DNA of 64,000 nt. Origin: Acanthopleura granulata. Lineage: Eukaryota > Mollusca > Polyplacophora > Chitonida > Chitonidae. The DNA lies in assembly GCA_016165875.1 (NCBI GenBank), contig JABBOT010000007.1, positions 7,659,245-7,723,244 on the forward strand, written 5' to 3'. Positions 33,768-45,890 of this stretch are shown here, in pieces. Each line of letters opens with the position of its first letter. Position 1 is the first letter of the stretch. The translations under genes and the position numbers were made by a program. Under the pieces are notes generated by a model. The model was not told the origin of the DNA. It saw nothing but the letters and a program-made list of their open reading frames with translations, and searched no databases.

Positions 33768-34319
33768 AAAATAGAGCACTGTCAGTTGCAACGAATGATG
33801 CAATGCGATACATGGTTCAACATTTCGGTTTTCGTCAAGTCATTCTCAAGAATGAATATAAATGTACTCCTGCTCTACCTGTAAAGCCTCATCAATGGAA
33901 CTGGAAGCATATAATGCAATAGTTCTGCCGTTTTCTGCCACAATATGAGACGCACATGATCTTGAAAAAGACGTTCCTATGGGGGGGGGGGGCATTACTG
34001 TGGTCTACAGTAAGTTATCATCATCAGACACAATTCAAATACACACAAAGACACGCTATTAGCAATAGCTTTGCATTTTACTTCTATTTTGCAAAAGACG
34101 ACTAAAGATCGTGACAAAACTCTGCACACTGAGATCACTGGAAACATTCGATATTCCTGGTGCCTGTCTTTTTTCTTTCTATTCTTTTCTTTCCTGACAT
34201 CGATTGGTGCGAAGGCATCTTGTAAATTCATCGTAGTACATGTGTGCCGATGGCGATCTTCTCGTCTGATCACGGAACTGAAGGCGGTCGCTAGATGTCA
34301 CCGGTCGGTTACTATTGCT

Positions 34320-34584
34320 TCTATTAAGTTGCAAAACATAGGCTACTATTTCTGTTTCCTTTGGTGTGGAACTCTATTTTCTGGTGGATCGAAATGTCGC
34401 TTTTTGGAGGAACAAACCGTTTGTGATAAATTCTGGAGAGACTCCTGTGATGACAGATTTTAACTGCGACTCTTCGAAGGACAGTGACCACTTATGCTTG
34501 ACGGGTGATAGTACGCATTCGGTAACGATATACCTTTTCAAGATTTACTGCCTAAGTTTGAGGCTGTTTTTCATTTTCTTTTAA
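34320..34584 (+). other. Unassigned open frame
   Basis: Open from after a TAG near 34340 to the stop at 34582-34584. Includes WRNKPFVINSGETPVMTDF, which looks protein-like. An AG lies at the start, so it could be an exon. Not recognised; may belong with the fragments at 33.2-33.9 kb. Confidence 0.22.
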
Positions 34585-34672
34585 TTTCTGATTTCTTCTT
34601 AAAAAAGTGATATCATCTAAACTGAAATATTCTTTAGGAAATCTAAGACGTGTTTTCAATGTGTACTTAATA

Positions 34673-34988
34673 ATTTATTTTAGAACATTCTGGTTTTAAA
34701 ACATCTCTTTGTCAGTGTCTTCCGTGCCTGTATATTTTATAGCGCGTTCTTTAATCTAGTAACGTCTTTGTTCCATTTAGATTGAATTAGTTTATATAAA
34801 TTAACCTCATATAAATTAAAAACTAAGGGAATTTATTTTAGAACATTCTTGTTTTAAAACATCTCTTTGTCAGTGTCTTCCGTGCCTGTATATTTTATAG
34901 CGCGTTCTTTAATCTAGTAACGTCTTTGTTCCATTTAGATTGAATTAGTTTATATAAATTAACCTCATATAAATTAAAAACTAAGGGA
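34673..34988. repeat. Near-identical 158-bp tandem duplication
   Basis: 34673-34830 and 34831-34988 differ at one visible position (tctggttt versus tcttgttt). It ends about 390 bp upstream of the gene C ATG. Confidence 0.92.
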
Positions 34989-35375
34989 ATTATTATGTTA
35001 GCAAACGCAGCTGGCGTAATTCAAATAAACCTTCCTTTACCTCAATCTTTTCCTCAATCAAAATAGCTATAGAATTAGTTTTAAGAACAGTTTTCAAAGT
35101 ATAATTTATATAAATATGCTAGATTCATAAACTATCTGCTTATTTACAATGTCTGTGGTCTATTTCAACCTTGTAAAATTAGAAAAGTTAATTCACATGG
35201 GCGCTCTTTCAGGGAGCTCTCTTAACGTTACGACCACGTAACTACCATGTAGACGCTGTAGCCATGGTAGGTACGTACTCGTAACGTTTGGACGACTTCG
35301 TTCAAGTCGGTCCCTATATGCTCAGATTTCTGTTTCAGGTTTTGAAAACTTCAGAGAGCAACATTTTCAGGCATA

Positions 35376-35568
35376 ATGACAGCAACAATGGCATTGTGGT
35401 TGTTGATGATCTGTCCGTTGTTTCCCACCCGAGCGTATCCAGATGGCGCCTCGGAGTCCGCCTGTGACACCATGACACCATTTCACCGCTTTGCAGCTCA
35501 AACTACGCCTGGTCCGTTCGCAATCAACGTGTCCTCGGACTCATACGGTCCCAATGAGAAAATACAGG
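35376..35568 (+). CDS. Gene C exon 1: signal peptide and Reeler start
   Basis: The ATG lies five bases after a likely 5'UTR acceptor (acattttcag at 35361-35370). It encodes the signal peptide, then SACDTMTPFHRF and SYGPNEKIQ. Donor G|gtaaat, phase 1. Confidence 0.87.
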
Positions 35569-38500
35569 GTAAATGTGGCAATTTATAATTGGTTACTATT
35601 GATTTTGTCCTATAGCCTAATTGGTGAATTGTCTTATTTAATCATTGACCATAGATAAATGTGTAGCAGTCAAGTAATATTTTTCAATGTAAGTCATGTT
35701 TTTTGTTCAGTTATTGTATGGAATGCTACGGGTGATCATTGGTTTTATTTAAATCCGTTCATGTCGAGATTTTTTAAAAGGCTTGAATTTATTATGTGTG
35801 TTTTTTGTAAGATATGTACGGCACTTTAGTTATAATAGTCACGTGAAAGTGACAGAATAAATATCACTGTTAACATAGTCTTCCTCGTCATAGAAGAAAT
35901 ATTTGTCTGCCAATGAGTTAAAACGATGGCACTTTAATTGCAGCTTTCGTGGCACACAGCCTCACACATGTGTTCATAGGGGTAATTTTTATGTCCAGTA
36001 CATATATCAAAAACTGTGACATTTACATTTCAAGCTGCACTCTCCACCACAGATCAGATTAGGTCAAATTAGCACTCAATCTCGGTCGAGTGCCTGTCAG
36101 TGGCCTTTGAAGTTTGGGGGTGCAGCCACTTTCTGCGGTAAATAAAACTGAAACTCTTTCTACTGCGTATTTTCAGTTTGCCCATTGCTTATCCTATAAA
36201 TTACTCTGCAAGGGAATATGATTTGAAATGTAGAGTTAAAACGGATATGGTAAACATTTAGACTGATTTAGACTTTCGAGTAAATTTAGCACCTAGAACG
36301 CGGGTACTGCGAGATTTTGTAGCATTTTCACTGAAAATATGGCGCCCATCTGAAATACGAAGGTCGCTTATTTGTAGATGTTTAACATTAAAGGAATATA
36401 GCGGAAATTTTGATGACCCCGCCTAGGCGAAAAACCGGAATTTCTGTTCTCGGTTGCATGTATATACACACGCCATTCTAATTCTTTTATTTTTGGCTAT
36501 TCATTTGTATTACGTTTTTACCCAACCCGTAATTCTACTTTGTAGTTACACTCTACGCGCCGTGCGGAAGAACTCAGTTCAAAGGATTCCTCATACAGGC
36601 AAGAAGTTTGGATCAAGGGACGATAACTCGTATAGGATTATTTGATCAACCGAGTGGTTCGCAGTTCCTGCAGAGGTGTGGCGTCGTAGGACAGGTAATG
36701 TGACCTTGATTTCAACTTAAACTCAATTACTTAATTACATCGAAACTTGAAAACTCGAAAAGGCTGAAAAGTCCGTAGTTAACACGGTACGTGCAACATC
36801 AACAATATACGAATATCCCAGATGTCGGTTGTGTTATGTGATACAAATGTTTTTATAAATGAAGATTAAGATGCTACTAGGTGCCTTGTAGCCTGAGATG
36901 CCTGGGAGTCTCTGGGAGCCTCTCACCAATGCGGTCGCTATGTCCAGGACAATTTTGGCTTTCTCTCCGGCCGTATTTGGCAAGGTCTGCCAGCAACCTG
37001 CTGATGAATCCCGGGGAATGCCTGGTTTCCTCTCACCATATTGCTTGCGGCCGATGTATAAGTGAAATATTCTTAAATACGATGCAATCCTGACGATCAT
37101 GATTATATAGTCACGAGCTGCATCTGGAATATCCGTATCAAAGTGAGCACCTGGGTCAGTAGTATCTTATTCCACACCTGTTGATGTACCACAACCGACA
37201 CCTGAGACAATCGTAGGCCAATCGCAGTTGATATCTGAAAAAAAAAATATCTGCTGCAACTCCGTCAGTTGGTATCGGCAAACTTTCTAAATGCACCTCA
37301 ACCTAATTCAGGTACCGATGCCGACTTTGTATTGTCGTGTTATCATAACACTCCTTGAACAGCTTAAGGCATAAAAACACCAAAAAATAGCCTTACTATT
37401 TGTGTAGTAATTTCACAAAGAACACCTTCCTAAAACTGTATTTCCTAATTTTTGTTGGCCCAAATGACACATACTGTCAAATAACTAGATGCCTGGCCTA
37501 CAACATATCCAAATATCGTCAGGGGTTGACCACCATTTTCTCAAAATAAATCAGCTGGAATGCAGGTACTAGCGTCCTATCGCCTTTGAAACAGGGGATG
37601 GAGGGGGGAGGGGGCACATGCTCATTGGATGATATTTTTCTCTGTTTAATTGTAGCCACAATGAACTTTTCTTCAACTATTATTTGTCATAGTTTATACC
37701 CGCAAAATTACCTGGCTGTACTTCAACAAACTTCAGAGATACAGCCAATCCCTTCCCGTCCGCACCAATTTCTGTGCGTGTGAATCTTGGATTCAAAATC
37801 GAATTAGTGTTTTTATGCCTTAATCGTATTTCTTACACTCACACACATGTATGAATACAATTGAGAAATATCAGCACGGATATCCCCTTGTTTTTCAACG
37901 CCAAGGTAATATCTTTTTCTTGCGTGCTTCTACTTTTCAGGCTGCCACCCATGTGATCAACAGTTTAAAAACCACCATGGTTTTCGAATGGACGGCCCCT
38001 CCACAGCCTAGCGGCCATGTCGTCATGACGTACGTATTACGGTTACGGTTACCGTATGGAGTATACGCGCTATCGTACGCCTCCAATCAATTCGCCGTGT
38101 TACCTTCTCCATACACATCATTTTTATGACGATGCCTTGTGTTTCGTTTCAAAGCCGAATATCTTCACGAGAGGTATATAGCGGATATTCAGCACTATAA
38201 AAAACGTGTCCTGAGACATAAAATGTCATCGATGGTGTATTACATTTGGCGTAACATTGATTCTACCTGTTACTGACGCTTCATTTAACAGCTCGTAATG
38301 ACCCAGCCTTTCACCATTATGGTTGGTATGAGTTCAAGTCTACCTCATGCTGGCTTTCTCTCTGGTTGTAGGCCTACGTGAGATCTGCCAGCAACCTGCA
38401 GATGGTGGTGAGTTTCTCCCGGGTACTGCCCGTTTTCCTCCAACGATAATGTTGGCCGTCGTTGTACATGTATAAGTGAAATATTCACAAATATTGACAA

Positions 38501-41500
38501 TTTACAGCGGAAGTCCTCATATACAGTATAAATGAGGGGTGACACGCAAGTACACTGAGAGGCAGTACTGGCTGGATCAACCAATGAGACGGCTGACACC
38601 GATGCCTACAACGTGAAACCTGAAACAGTTTACTACATGTGGCCGCTGATACCTTGTTATGCAACAATCCACAAGAACCAGTTATTGCACAGTTAATCAA
38701 GATATACCTCATCAAAAGAGGTCATTGTTTTTTGTATCTGTATGTTTGTCTGCCTGGCTGCCTGGGTGTCAACAGCTTTAGGGATTCACACGAATGCGGA
38801 TGAAAGTTTGTGAACACGTCAGCCTTGCGTCAATGACCAGTCCATTATCTGGTGGGAATGATCCTGATCGGGATCCGCATCCTGACAGTATTTCTGTTGT
38901 ATAGATTTGTCTTTCTATCTTAATTAGCTCTCGGTGCGACTTCTAGTTGGTTATATTTTTTTTCCAGGGTCACTTTTGTGCAGAACATTGAGACATTCTG
39001 GGTGAAGCTGAGGTCAGCAGTGATCAGGGACCGTACCTCTGACGCTCCCGTGCTGGCAGAAGACGAGAACTACCCTTCCCCTTCCCTCGACTGCTCTGTC
39101 ACACCAAGGGTACTTTCACATGAATATACCGGCTTTTTGCTTTAACAGTGCTAAGCTGCTCTGTTTCTCTGTCTGCCTGTGCGCCCCTCTCTCTGTTAGA
39201 CGATCCTTCCGTTGAAATTTTACTTACTTATTCCTCTCATCTTTCATTTACGTGCATTAGATGGTCAGATGTTTGACATGGAGACATCATATCTTTAAAT
39301 ATGGGACACTCATTTAACCAAGGGCTTTGCATGTATTTATTTCTTGTGGAAATTTTAAAATTTGACCGTTTACTATAAATAACAAAGTCGGCTATGCTTT
39401 CAATGCACAGCTCTCCCATTAAATCCGTTGAAATGTATGGTTTTGTATTCTCGCGAGTGTTATAAGGTCAAATAATGTATGGACTAATGAATAAACCAAA
39501 CCGATTCAAAGTTTTGCTACACCTTTCAGCGCCATTCTAAGAAATCAGCAATTCCATCACACTATAAAATTTCTGGGACGATTAACTTTAATTACATCGC
39601 TGATTTCAGAACTCAACCTCATGTTTCTCTGAACGTGTGAAAACAATCAATCACAAACTAAGTTTTTCTTTTCTTTAATTCTTATAGCCGAGTGTACGCG
39701 ATGACCTGTGTGGAGAAGACACAAGGTGTTTCGCCTTGTGTGACAGTTCCTTCTGTGACATGTCGGTAACCTGGAGCAAGGTATCCGACTCAGAAGAGCT
39801 GCTGTTCAACATGTCGGCTGTTGTTGGAAGGGGAGATAATCACTGGATGGCCATTGCTTTCTCTGATGATAGAGCAGAGGTCGGACACGCACCACATATA
39901 TCTGCACCACATATGTTTTTCTTTTAGTTTTATCCACTGTGAAAATAGTGTCTTGTACATGTCATCCACTGTGGAGACGCGATTTTTACTTGTTGGAATA
40001 TAATTCACTCTGAACCAAAACTGGTTAGGTCTATATACGTTAAGAAGGGATGTGTGCTGGTCTCGACATGTCTATAATTTGAAATCTAATTCTGTGTATT
40101 TTAGGGCGTAATTATTTGCTTGCTGCTGATCATTTTAGGTGTATGTACTGGTGGTTCCGTACCAGGTGTGAAAAAAAGTAAAAGTGTCTAAACTTTGGGC
40201 AGGTACGATATGCATCAGTGATGTTGATGAACGTGCGAAACCCTTTGCGAATGGGTACAGCACTTAGAGTAATAATATTGCTTTCTATCACGTCCCTCCC
40301 CACCTACCCTGACGTTTTTAGGCGCCCATCACAGTAATTTACTGGCGTAGGAAGATCCAGATTTTGACTGTCAGCTTATGTGGTGATTTTTATGGCTGAT
40401 CCGTATTGGTCATATTAAACGTTAAAGGAATAAACTGCACAAACATTAAGTTATGGTAAGTAAAAAGACCTTCAAAACGTGTATCTGGAAATACCTTCAC
40501 TGAATCCTTTAGATTTTTTTCCCCAAATTAAACACTGTCAGATTTTTTGATTGTATGGTGGGCTTTACGGACCATGTGGTTCACCACTGACGTCACACCG
40601 ACTTTTCTGTGGTCCTAAAGTAGAAATTTGAAGTTATATTAGCGTTTACTTACACAGGCAAGCATTACAGGAGTACTCTTCACAGGAACTTTATTCAAAG
40701 CTGAACATAAAGGTGCACATAATTTGTGTGACGTTACTGGTGAACAACATTATCAATGTTGTCCGTAAAACCCAAAATACAATTAAAATATTTGACTGCG
40801 CCTAATTTGATAAAATAAAAAATTTCAAAACTCCACTGACGGTATTTTCAGACACAGTTTTTCATGGTCTTTTCCAGTCATCATAACTTTTTGTGTGGTC
40901 CTTCCTTAAGATTGTCTCTTATGAAAAGTTAATAACTGTCTCTGGCCGTATACCTGAATCTTCTGATAATTACATCGGAAGCATCACTATATATGACATG
41001 AATAGCCAAACCTAAAAAAAAATAAATCAATACCCACGGACGTTTTATATTTATAATATATGTTCGGTTTTTTTTTTAAAATAATCCCTACCATCTTCAG
41101 TCAACATTGAAAACACGCTTATATCGACAGAACGGATTATTTGTCAACAGTTCCGTTATAACTTCATGGTAACCATAAAACCGATGTAACTCTGGGCATT
41201 TTAATGTTGAACTTTACACATGCATGTAGATGGAAAGGATCGAAATGAAAGGCATGCGCTGGTTTTTAGTCTATTAACAATAAAGTGATAGTTAGCTCAT
41301 CTACTGGGATTACTTTGTTCCCAGTTTCAGACTTGTATTCGAGCTACAGGAAAGCAATAACTCAAGTCAGATCTCAGGGACTTTGTTGTATTTCCTCTTC
41401 TATAACAGTAGCCTCCAATTATGACTAGGTAAAACCTTAAGCAAAACAAAAATAATGAAGTGAGTCATTCAGTTAAAAATATTGCCCAGTTAACATCTGC

Positions 41501-44500
41501 TTAAACACGGCATTCATGAAAGATATAACTGTCTGGTCCTTTTTTAAAATCCAAATGATTCAGTCACGTTCTTATACCCTAACATGTATATTAAAGTTAC
41601 TCAAGTATAAACAAATGGTTCTTGTCTTTGTTTAACATCATCTGATTATACAACAACAACATTGCAATAGAACAAGTTTAAAGCAAAATATATCACTTTA
41701 ACTTTAAATTAGTGCTTGTTTTCTCATTAGAAATGTAATTAACCATCCGTAGTAGGTTTCTACTCACTTTTCCTGTTGAATCTAGAAACAATATCATCTA
41801 GGAGAATATTGTTTGGAGATAAAAAAGTGGTGGACTTATTCACCACATGGTTTACATCAAACTCAGCATAGGTTTGTTATTAAAGCTGATTGATCAATAA
41901 GCCTAACTTAAGCAAAGGGAAATAATTTGTTCTTACAGTCATTCAGAAGTCAAAGAGTTGCCTCCCCTAGTTCTCTGAATGCCACATATAAAAGTAAACA
42001 GTTCAATTGTTGGCTTTAAACTGCAAAGACAAACCAATACAGCGGAGTTACAAAGGGAAAGCTAATAGATTTGACAGCTGGTCAACTCACTCTATTAAAG
42101 CAGAACAGCGCAAAGACCAGTGTTTGGAAATTCGACACAGTCAGATACTAGTCAGATTTTGTGAAATATTGGACGTCTATCTGTTCGCTTGTATATCGGT
42201 TTGGTTGCAGGCAAACGACAGCGTCGTGGAATGCGTGTCTTTTGACGGAAACTTCAGCGCCTACCTGTCTTACAACACCGATACCCCGGGTGTTAATCTT
42301 AGGCTGGACACCGTAAGTAACCAACGAGAGTAGCTGATAGTGGACATGTGGCAAACTGATTTAATCGAACTGCTTGAAGCAAATCATTACAGCATTAAAT
42401 TGAAAGAAGGCTTAAAAAGTGTTCGTCAGAGAGACAACTGAAAAGTGCGCGTAAAATACTTTCATTTATTTGTTTATTTATTTATTTATTTATTTATTTA
42501 ATTTATTTTTTTCTTGTGTAGATTTTGCAAACTTTGTAGATGTGTTGCTTAACCTGAAACGCTTAATGAGCCGTATATTCACAGTAGTGAACAAGATCGC
42601 TAAGGTCGCTATATGAACAGTTGCAATCAATAGTGTTTGCACTAATACATGTTACATGATTTGGATATTGACATAACCCGTTCGCCTAGAACATTCGTTG
42701 CTTCTCTCCGTCATCCTTGAAGACTGTTTAATGCTTCTCTCTGATTGAATTCGTCCTATATTCTTAACTTTGTTCTCTCTCTCAGTTTGTTTTTGCTGGT
42801 TTTATTGAACATTCTTTTGGAAATTGGTCTTGCTATGAATGATCCGAAAAGTTTATTATGGTTAACGAGCGATATACAGATGTTTTCACACCTACATTCG
42901 TTAAAACTTTCCAAACGTCGAAACCGTCCCTAACAATAATTATTTTGAAAACAAATGCTTTTTCTTCATAATTTTATTTTCTGCACTAACCAAACTAACA
43001 GACTAGTTACGTGATGAAACTGCCAGCTGGCACCTGGTAGAGCTTACATTTTTTATTGTCAACAATGATGAATGTTCTGCACAACTCTTCCTCAGCATCA
43101 GGAATCGGTTAGCCTGATTAGTGGAAGCCTCCAAGATGGCGTCTTCACGTGCTCCTTCAAGCGGATGGTCAAGGTTGAAAATAACTCCATGATACACGAC
43201 CTTAACAAGGATTGGTACCTGATATTCTCACGAGGGCACACAGCCAATGAAAGTGAGTCTGGGGTGAATCTATTACCTAGCTTCTGTCTTATGAGATAAC
43301 AAGATGCTGACAGAGTTGGTAATGGGACAGAATACATATACTTGACTTGCACAATGAAGATCATTGCGCTTCTTGCAAACATATATACCCATCAACTCTT
43401 TTTCGTCGAAACCCACACCGTTAATGTACACGGATGCATTCGCATCAGGCTTATTACCTTACCAAACTACACCATAATGGATAAATTCAAAAACTACTCG
43501 TTGTCATACAACTCAACAACCTATGACTAGTTTTTAAGTAACGAGGTTTCTAAAGGTCGACTAGCATCTGTTTGAAGTTCTGTTAGCTTAAACCAGGAAA
43601 TTTTCAGCGGCTTTTAGTCTCCATAATTTTTAACCACTGAGTTCACAGGGCTATTACGTCATGGTGTTTAGACCCAATCTGATGAAAGCCTGTGGTTCCC
43701 TCCAGGTCTCGTCTATGTTTCCTCATCGTAATATAAATATCAGACAATACCATGTGTTATATAGCAAACATATTTGGGATGGTATCGTTTTAATGGAGAC
43801 CATGCATCATTCAAAAATGTTTTCACATTCTTTCTTAAACCTTAAATTCTGCATTTCCTGAAGAAGGTAAATCTTTTATCTTATATCACAAAAAATCATA
43901 ATAGCTGAGGGCCCATTTTCAGTACTCGTTTAGTGTTTAATACAACACGTCTTCATCATATTCAGGTTATCTCTTGTCCGGTTTCCTTCCGCGACCATCC
44001 AGGTCGCCATGGTATAAGTAAAATATTCTTGAGCCTACGGCGTAAAACACAAGTAAAATTGAAGCGTCAGTAAAAAGAATATTTTTTGGCCAACAGCTGA
44101 CAGCAGACAGTACGAAGATGGAGAACCAATCATATCTCAGAGACGCTTCTATTTCAACGCTGAACCTCCTGTTACCACAGAGTTCGTACAATCCACTGTA
44201 AGGTCTACAACGCCCAGATCGTCAGCTCCTATGTACAATTCCAGTGAGTGAGGAACTGAAGAACGAATACAAGAACCGTTTATGTCATATTCGGATATCC
44301 ATAGCCACTTAGAGAATGTTTCTTCTGTGAATAGTATTTGCACATGGACAATTGCCTTACAGAGTTATTACATTTCCATGTGATATTTCCGCTTAGTACT
44401 GTGATAACAAATCTGTCACACGTGATACGAAACACGTGTACTACCATCCAATAGGTCCCCTGTTATCAAACAGATAAGCAGCACCCCACTACACGTACCC

Positions 44501-45419
44501 CATCCCTTACAGACAACATGTTTTGCCTAGAAGGATTCCCATTGCAAGAAATGAAGCATGTTGAGAGCTGAGAAAATCAAAGTGTCTTCTACCGATGCTA
44601 CAAATCCATTTTGACCAGCCCGATGGACTTACGTTGACAACGTTGGCCTCGAGATCGGGACATCTGGGATCAATCCCGTTTCAGGGCGTACACTTTAAAT
44701 ATGGTACCTGTTGCTGAATCTCTTAGAACTCACCCACTGAGAGATTAGAGCAGGGAAACAGGACTGGTCAGCCCGGTGTAAATAAAATGTGACTGGGTGG
44801 GGTGTCATTCTTTGTGTCTTCGGCATGATATTTCAGTGGAGGCAGCACTTTGGTGGCAAGAAAACAAAGTATAAATACAATGTAAGGATTCCTCGTCATC
44901 ATGTGACTGAAAGCATATAAACATGCAAAGCCGTTTTTTACTTAATTGAGTTGATGAAAGTTCTATATGTAACCTCTTTTACCACGTAATAAGTGGTAAG
45001 ATAAATATAATTGCGAAAGCAATTAAATGTATAGTTTAGATTTCCACTTAAATAAAAAAAATTCACGGTGAATATAATGGAACAACACTTAATACCTTTG
45101 ATCACAAGGCCTGTAACAAAACTTTTTGCTAAACCGGAACGACGAAGTGATACTTGGCCTCTGCTCACTGACATCATTTTTTAAAAACTTTCACGTTTAG
45201 TCTGATATTGAGTGTCGCGTTATGTCTACATTTTTAGGCTAATACTGACTTGTACCTGGGCTGTCATTGTCTAAAATCGATTCCACCCCAAGAGGATGTC
45301 CTTACTGTAACAGTTTATCCCACCTCACCTGTACCTACTTCTTTTCATCTTATTTTTCAGACTCCGCCCTGACATCAGCACCAGTCCTTTTCATGGCCTT
45401 GGTGTGTTATGGTCAATGA
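35376..45419 (+). CDS. Gene C: Reeler-DOMON secreted/GPI-type protein, divergent paralog
   Basis: Nine exons (35376-35568, 36546-36694, 37941-38029, 38968-39109, 39688-39879, 42211-42312, 43096-43252, 44097-44243, 45361-45419) give an open 409-residue frame with the same intron phases as gene B. Residues 1-20 are a signal peptide (MTATMALWLLMICPLFPTRA). The mature protein starts YPDGASESAC. The Reeler domain runs to about residue 165. The inter-domain linker is short and lacks the Thr-rich stalk of gene B. The DOMON domain is about residues 192-345. A Ser/Thr/Pro-rich segment (VTTEFVQSTVRSTTPRSS) and a hydrophobic tail follow. At the exon 5/6 junction the sequence is SDDRAE then ANDSVVEC, whereas B and D have a Met followed by GNDSV. 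Reeler plus DOMON without b561, so reductase activity on its own is unlikely. Function unknown. Confidence 0.87.
36546..36694 (+). CDS. Gene C exon 2: Reeler core
   Basis: Acceptor tactttgtag. Encodes VTLYAPCGRTQFKGFLIQAR. Donor CAG|gtaatg, phase 0. Confidence 0.88.
36905..37095 (+). mobile_element. SINE family 1
   Basis: gagcctctcaccaatgcggt head and a ctctccggccgtat body. Gene C intron 2. Confidence 0.83.
37364..37823. mobile_element. TTAA-bounded TIR element, copy 1
   Basis: The left end ttaaggcataaaaacac is mirrored by the right end gtgtttttatgccttaa, a perfect 17-bp inverted repeat that includes TTAA at both extremes. About 460 bp, non-coding, in gene C intron 2. TTAA ends recall piggyBac-type target duplications, but the inner terminal bases do not look like canonical piggyBac ends. 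Confidence 0.75.
37941..38029 (+). CDS. Gene C exon 3: Reeler C-terminal part
   Basis: Acceptor tacttttcag. Encodes TTMVFEWTAPPQPSGHVVMT. Donor AC|gtacgt, phase 2. Length is 89 bp, as in B and D. Confidence 0.9.
38291..38485 (+). mobile_element. SINE family 1
   Basis: Starts aatgacccagcctttcacc and ends gtataagtgaaatattcac. Gene C intron 3. Confidence 0.82.
38968..39109 (+). CDS. Gene C exon 4: Reeler end and short linker
   Basis: Acceptor tttttttccag. Encodes TFVQNIETFWVKLRSAVIRD and ends CSVTPR|gtactt, phase 0. It is 114 bp shorter than gene B exon 4 because the Thr-rich stalk is missing. Confidence 0.87.
39688..39879 (+). CDS. Gene C exon 5: DOMON N-terminal half
   Basis: Acceptor ttcttatag. 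Cys-rich start (CGEDTRCFALCDSSFCDM), then HWMAIAFSDDRAE. The donor GAG|gtcgga is weaker than in B and D. The conserved Met at the exon end is replaced by Glu. Confidence 0.87.
40424..40912. mobile_element. Long-TIR fold-back element (MITE-like), copy 2
   Basis: Same family as 16393-16832, with terminal inverted repeats of about 190-200 bp. Shared internal motifs include gtggttcacc and gacgtcac. It lies in gene C intron 5, the largest intron of that gene. Confidence 0.75.
42211..42312 (+). CDS. Gene C exon 6: DOMON middle
   Basis: Acceptor ttggttgcag. Encodes ANDSVVECVSFDGNFSAYLS. Donor ACC|gtaagt. 102 bp, phase 0 on both sides. Confidence 0.9.
42464..42520. repeat. (ttta)n microsatellite
   Basis: Fourteen-odd ttta units with no SINE body beside them, in gene C intron 6. 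Possibly an orphan SINE tail. Confidence 0.85.
43096..43252 (+). CDS. Gene C exon 7: DOMON C-terminal half
   Basis: Acceptor cttcctcag. Encodes SGSLQDGVFTCSFKRMVKVE and DWYLIFSRG. Donor A|gtgagt, phase 1. Confidence 0.88.
43966..44063 (+). mobile_element. SINE family 1 3' fragment next to an acceptor
   Basis: ccggtttccttccgcgacc through the tail. It ends 33 bp before gene C exon 8, within the branch-point and polypyrimidine region. Confidence 0.75.
44097..44243 (+). CDS. Gene C exon 8: Ser/Thr-rich stalk
   Basis: Acceptor ggccaacag, 34 bases after a SINE tail. Encodes ISQRRFYFNAEPPVTTEF and a Ser/Thr/Pro-rich run. Donor A|gtgagt, phase 1. It is less conserved than the DOMON exons. Confidence 0.8.
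44636..44930 (+). mobile_element. SINE family 2, near full length
   Basis: Head cgttggcctcgagatcggga with B-box-like ggatcaatccc; body gcccggtgtaaataaaatgt. Gene C intron 8. Confidence 0.8.
45361..45419 (+). CDS. Gene C exon 9: hydrophobic C-terminus and stop
   Basis: Acceptor tatttttcag. Encodes SALTSAPVLFMALVCYGQ and TGA. Same size (59 bp) and phase as gene B exon 9, and consistent with a GPI signal. Confidence 0.82.
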
Positions 45420-45867
45420 CTCTGTCGGCGTCGGCAAAAACTATTATTTGTGTCCGCCGTGATATAGTTTCTTTTCCAGTCCCAATAAGCTAATTGTCAC
45501 CGTTATTTGTATTGCGTATGATCAATATCGCGTCATGTTGGCTAGCTGCGCAATTATGTGAAGGAGTGTGTCATTTTGTATTTCCATAATGTTTTGAAAT
45601 AATTTATGTTGATAAAAGTAAATGTCTTGTACGACTACTTCAGTCGAATACTTTGTGCCTGGCGGTGTGCTCAAATTTCAGCGAAGGCCATCAACCATAG
45701 ACACGAAGATTTACGGGTTTATAGGATCCGTACTGGGACGATTGATTTACATATATATTTGCGAACAGAAGTCTTGGCGTTTGACATGTACATTATGGTA
45801 TACTGTGGTTTCCCATTTCCTCATATGCACAGCTGAGTAAGTGAAAACATTCCCCACTATAGCTGAA

Positions 45868-45890
45868 AATAAATACTAATGTAAAATAAA
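45868..45890 (+). promoter_or_regulatory. Candidate poly(A) signals, gene C
   Basis: Two AATAAA hexamers (45868-45873 and 45885-45890) about 450 bp after the gene C stop, in AT-rich DNA. Likely 3' end region; not confirmed. Confidence 0.4.
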
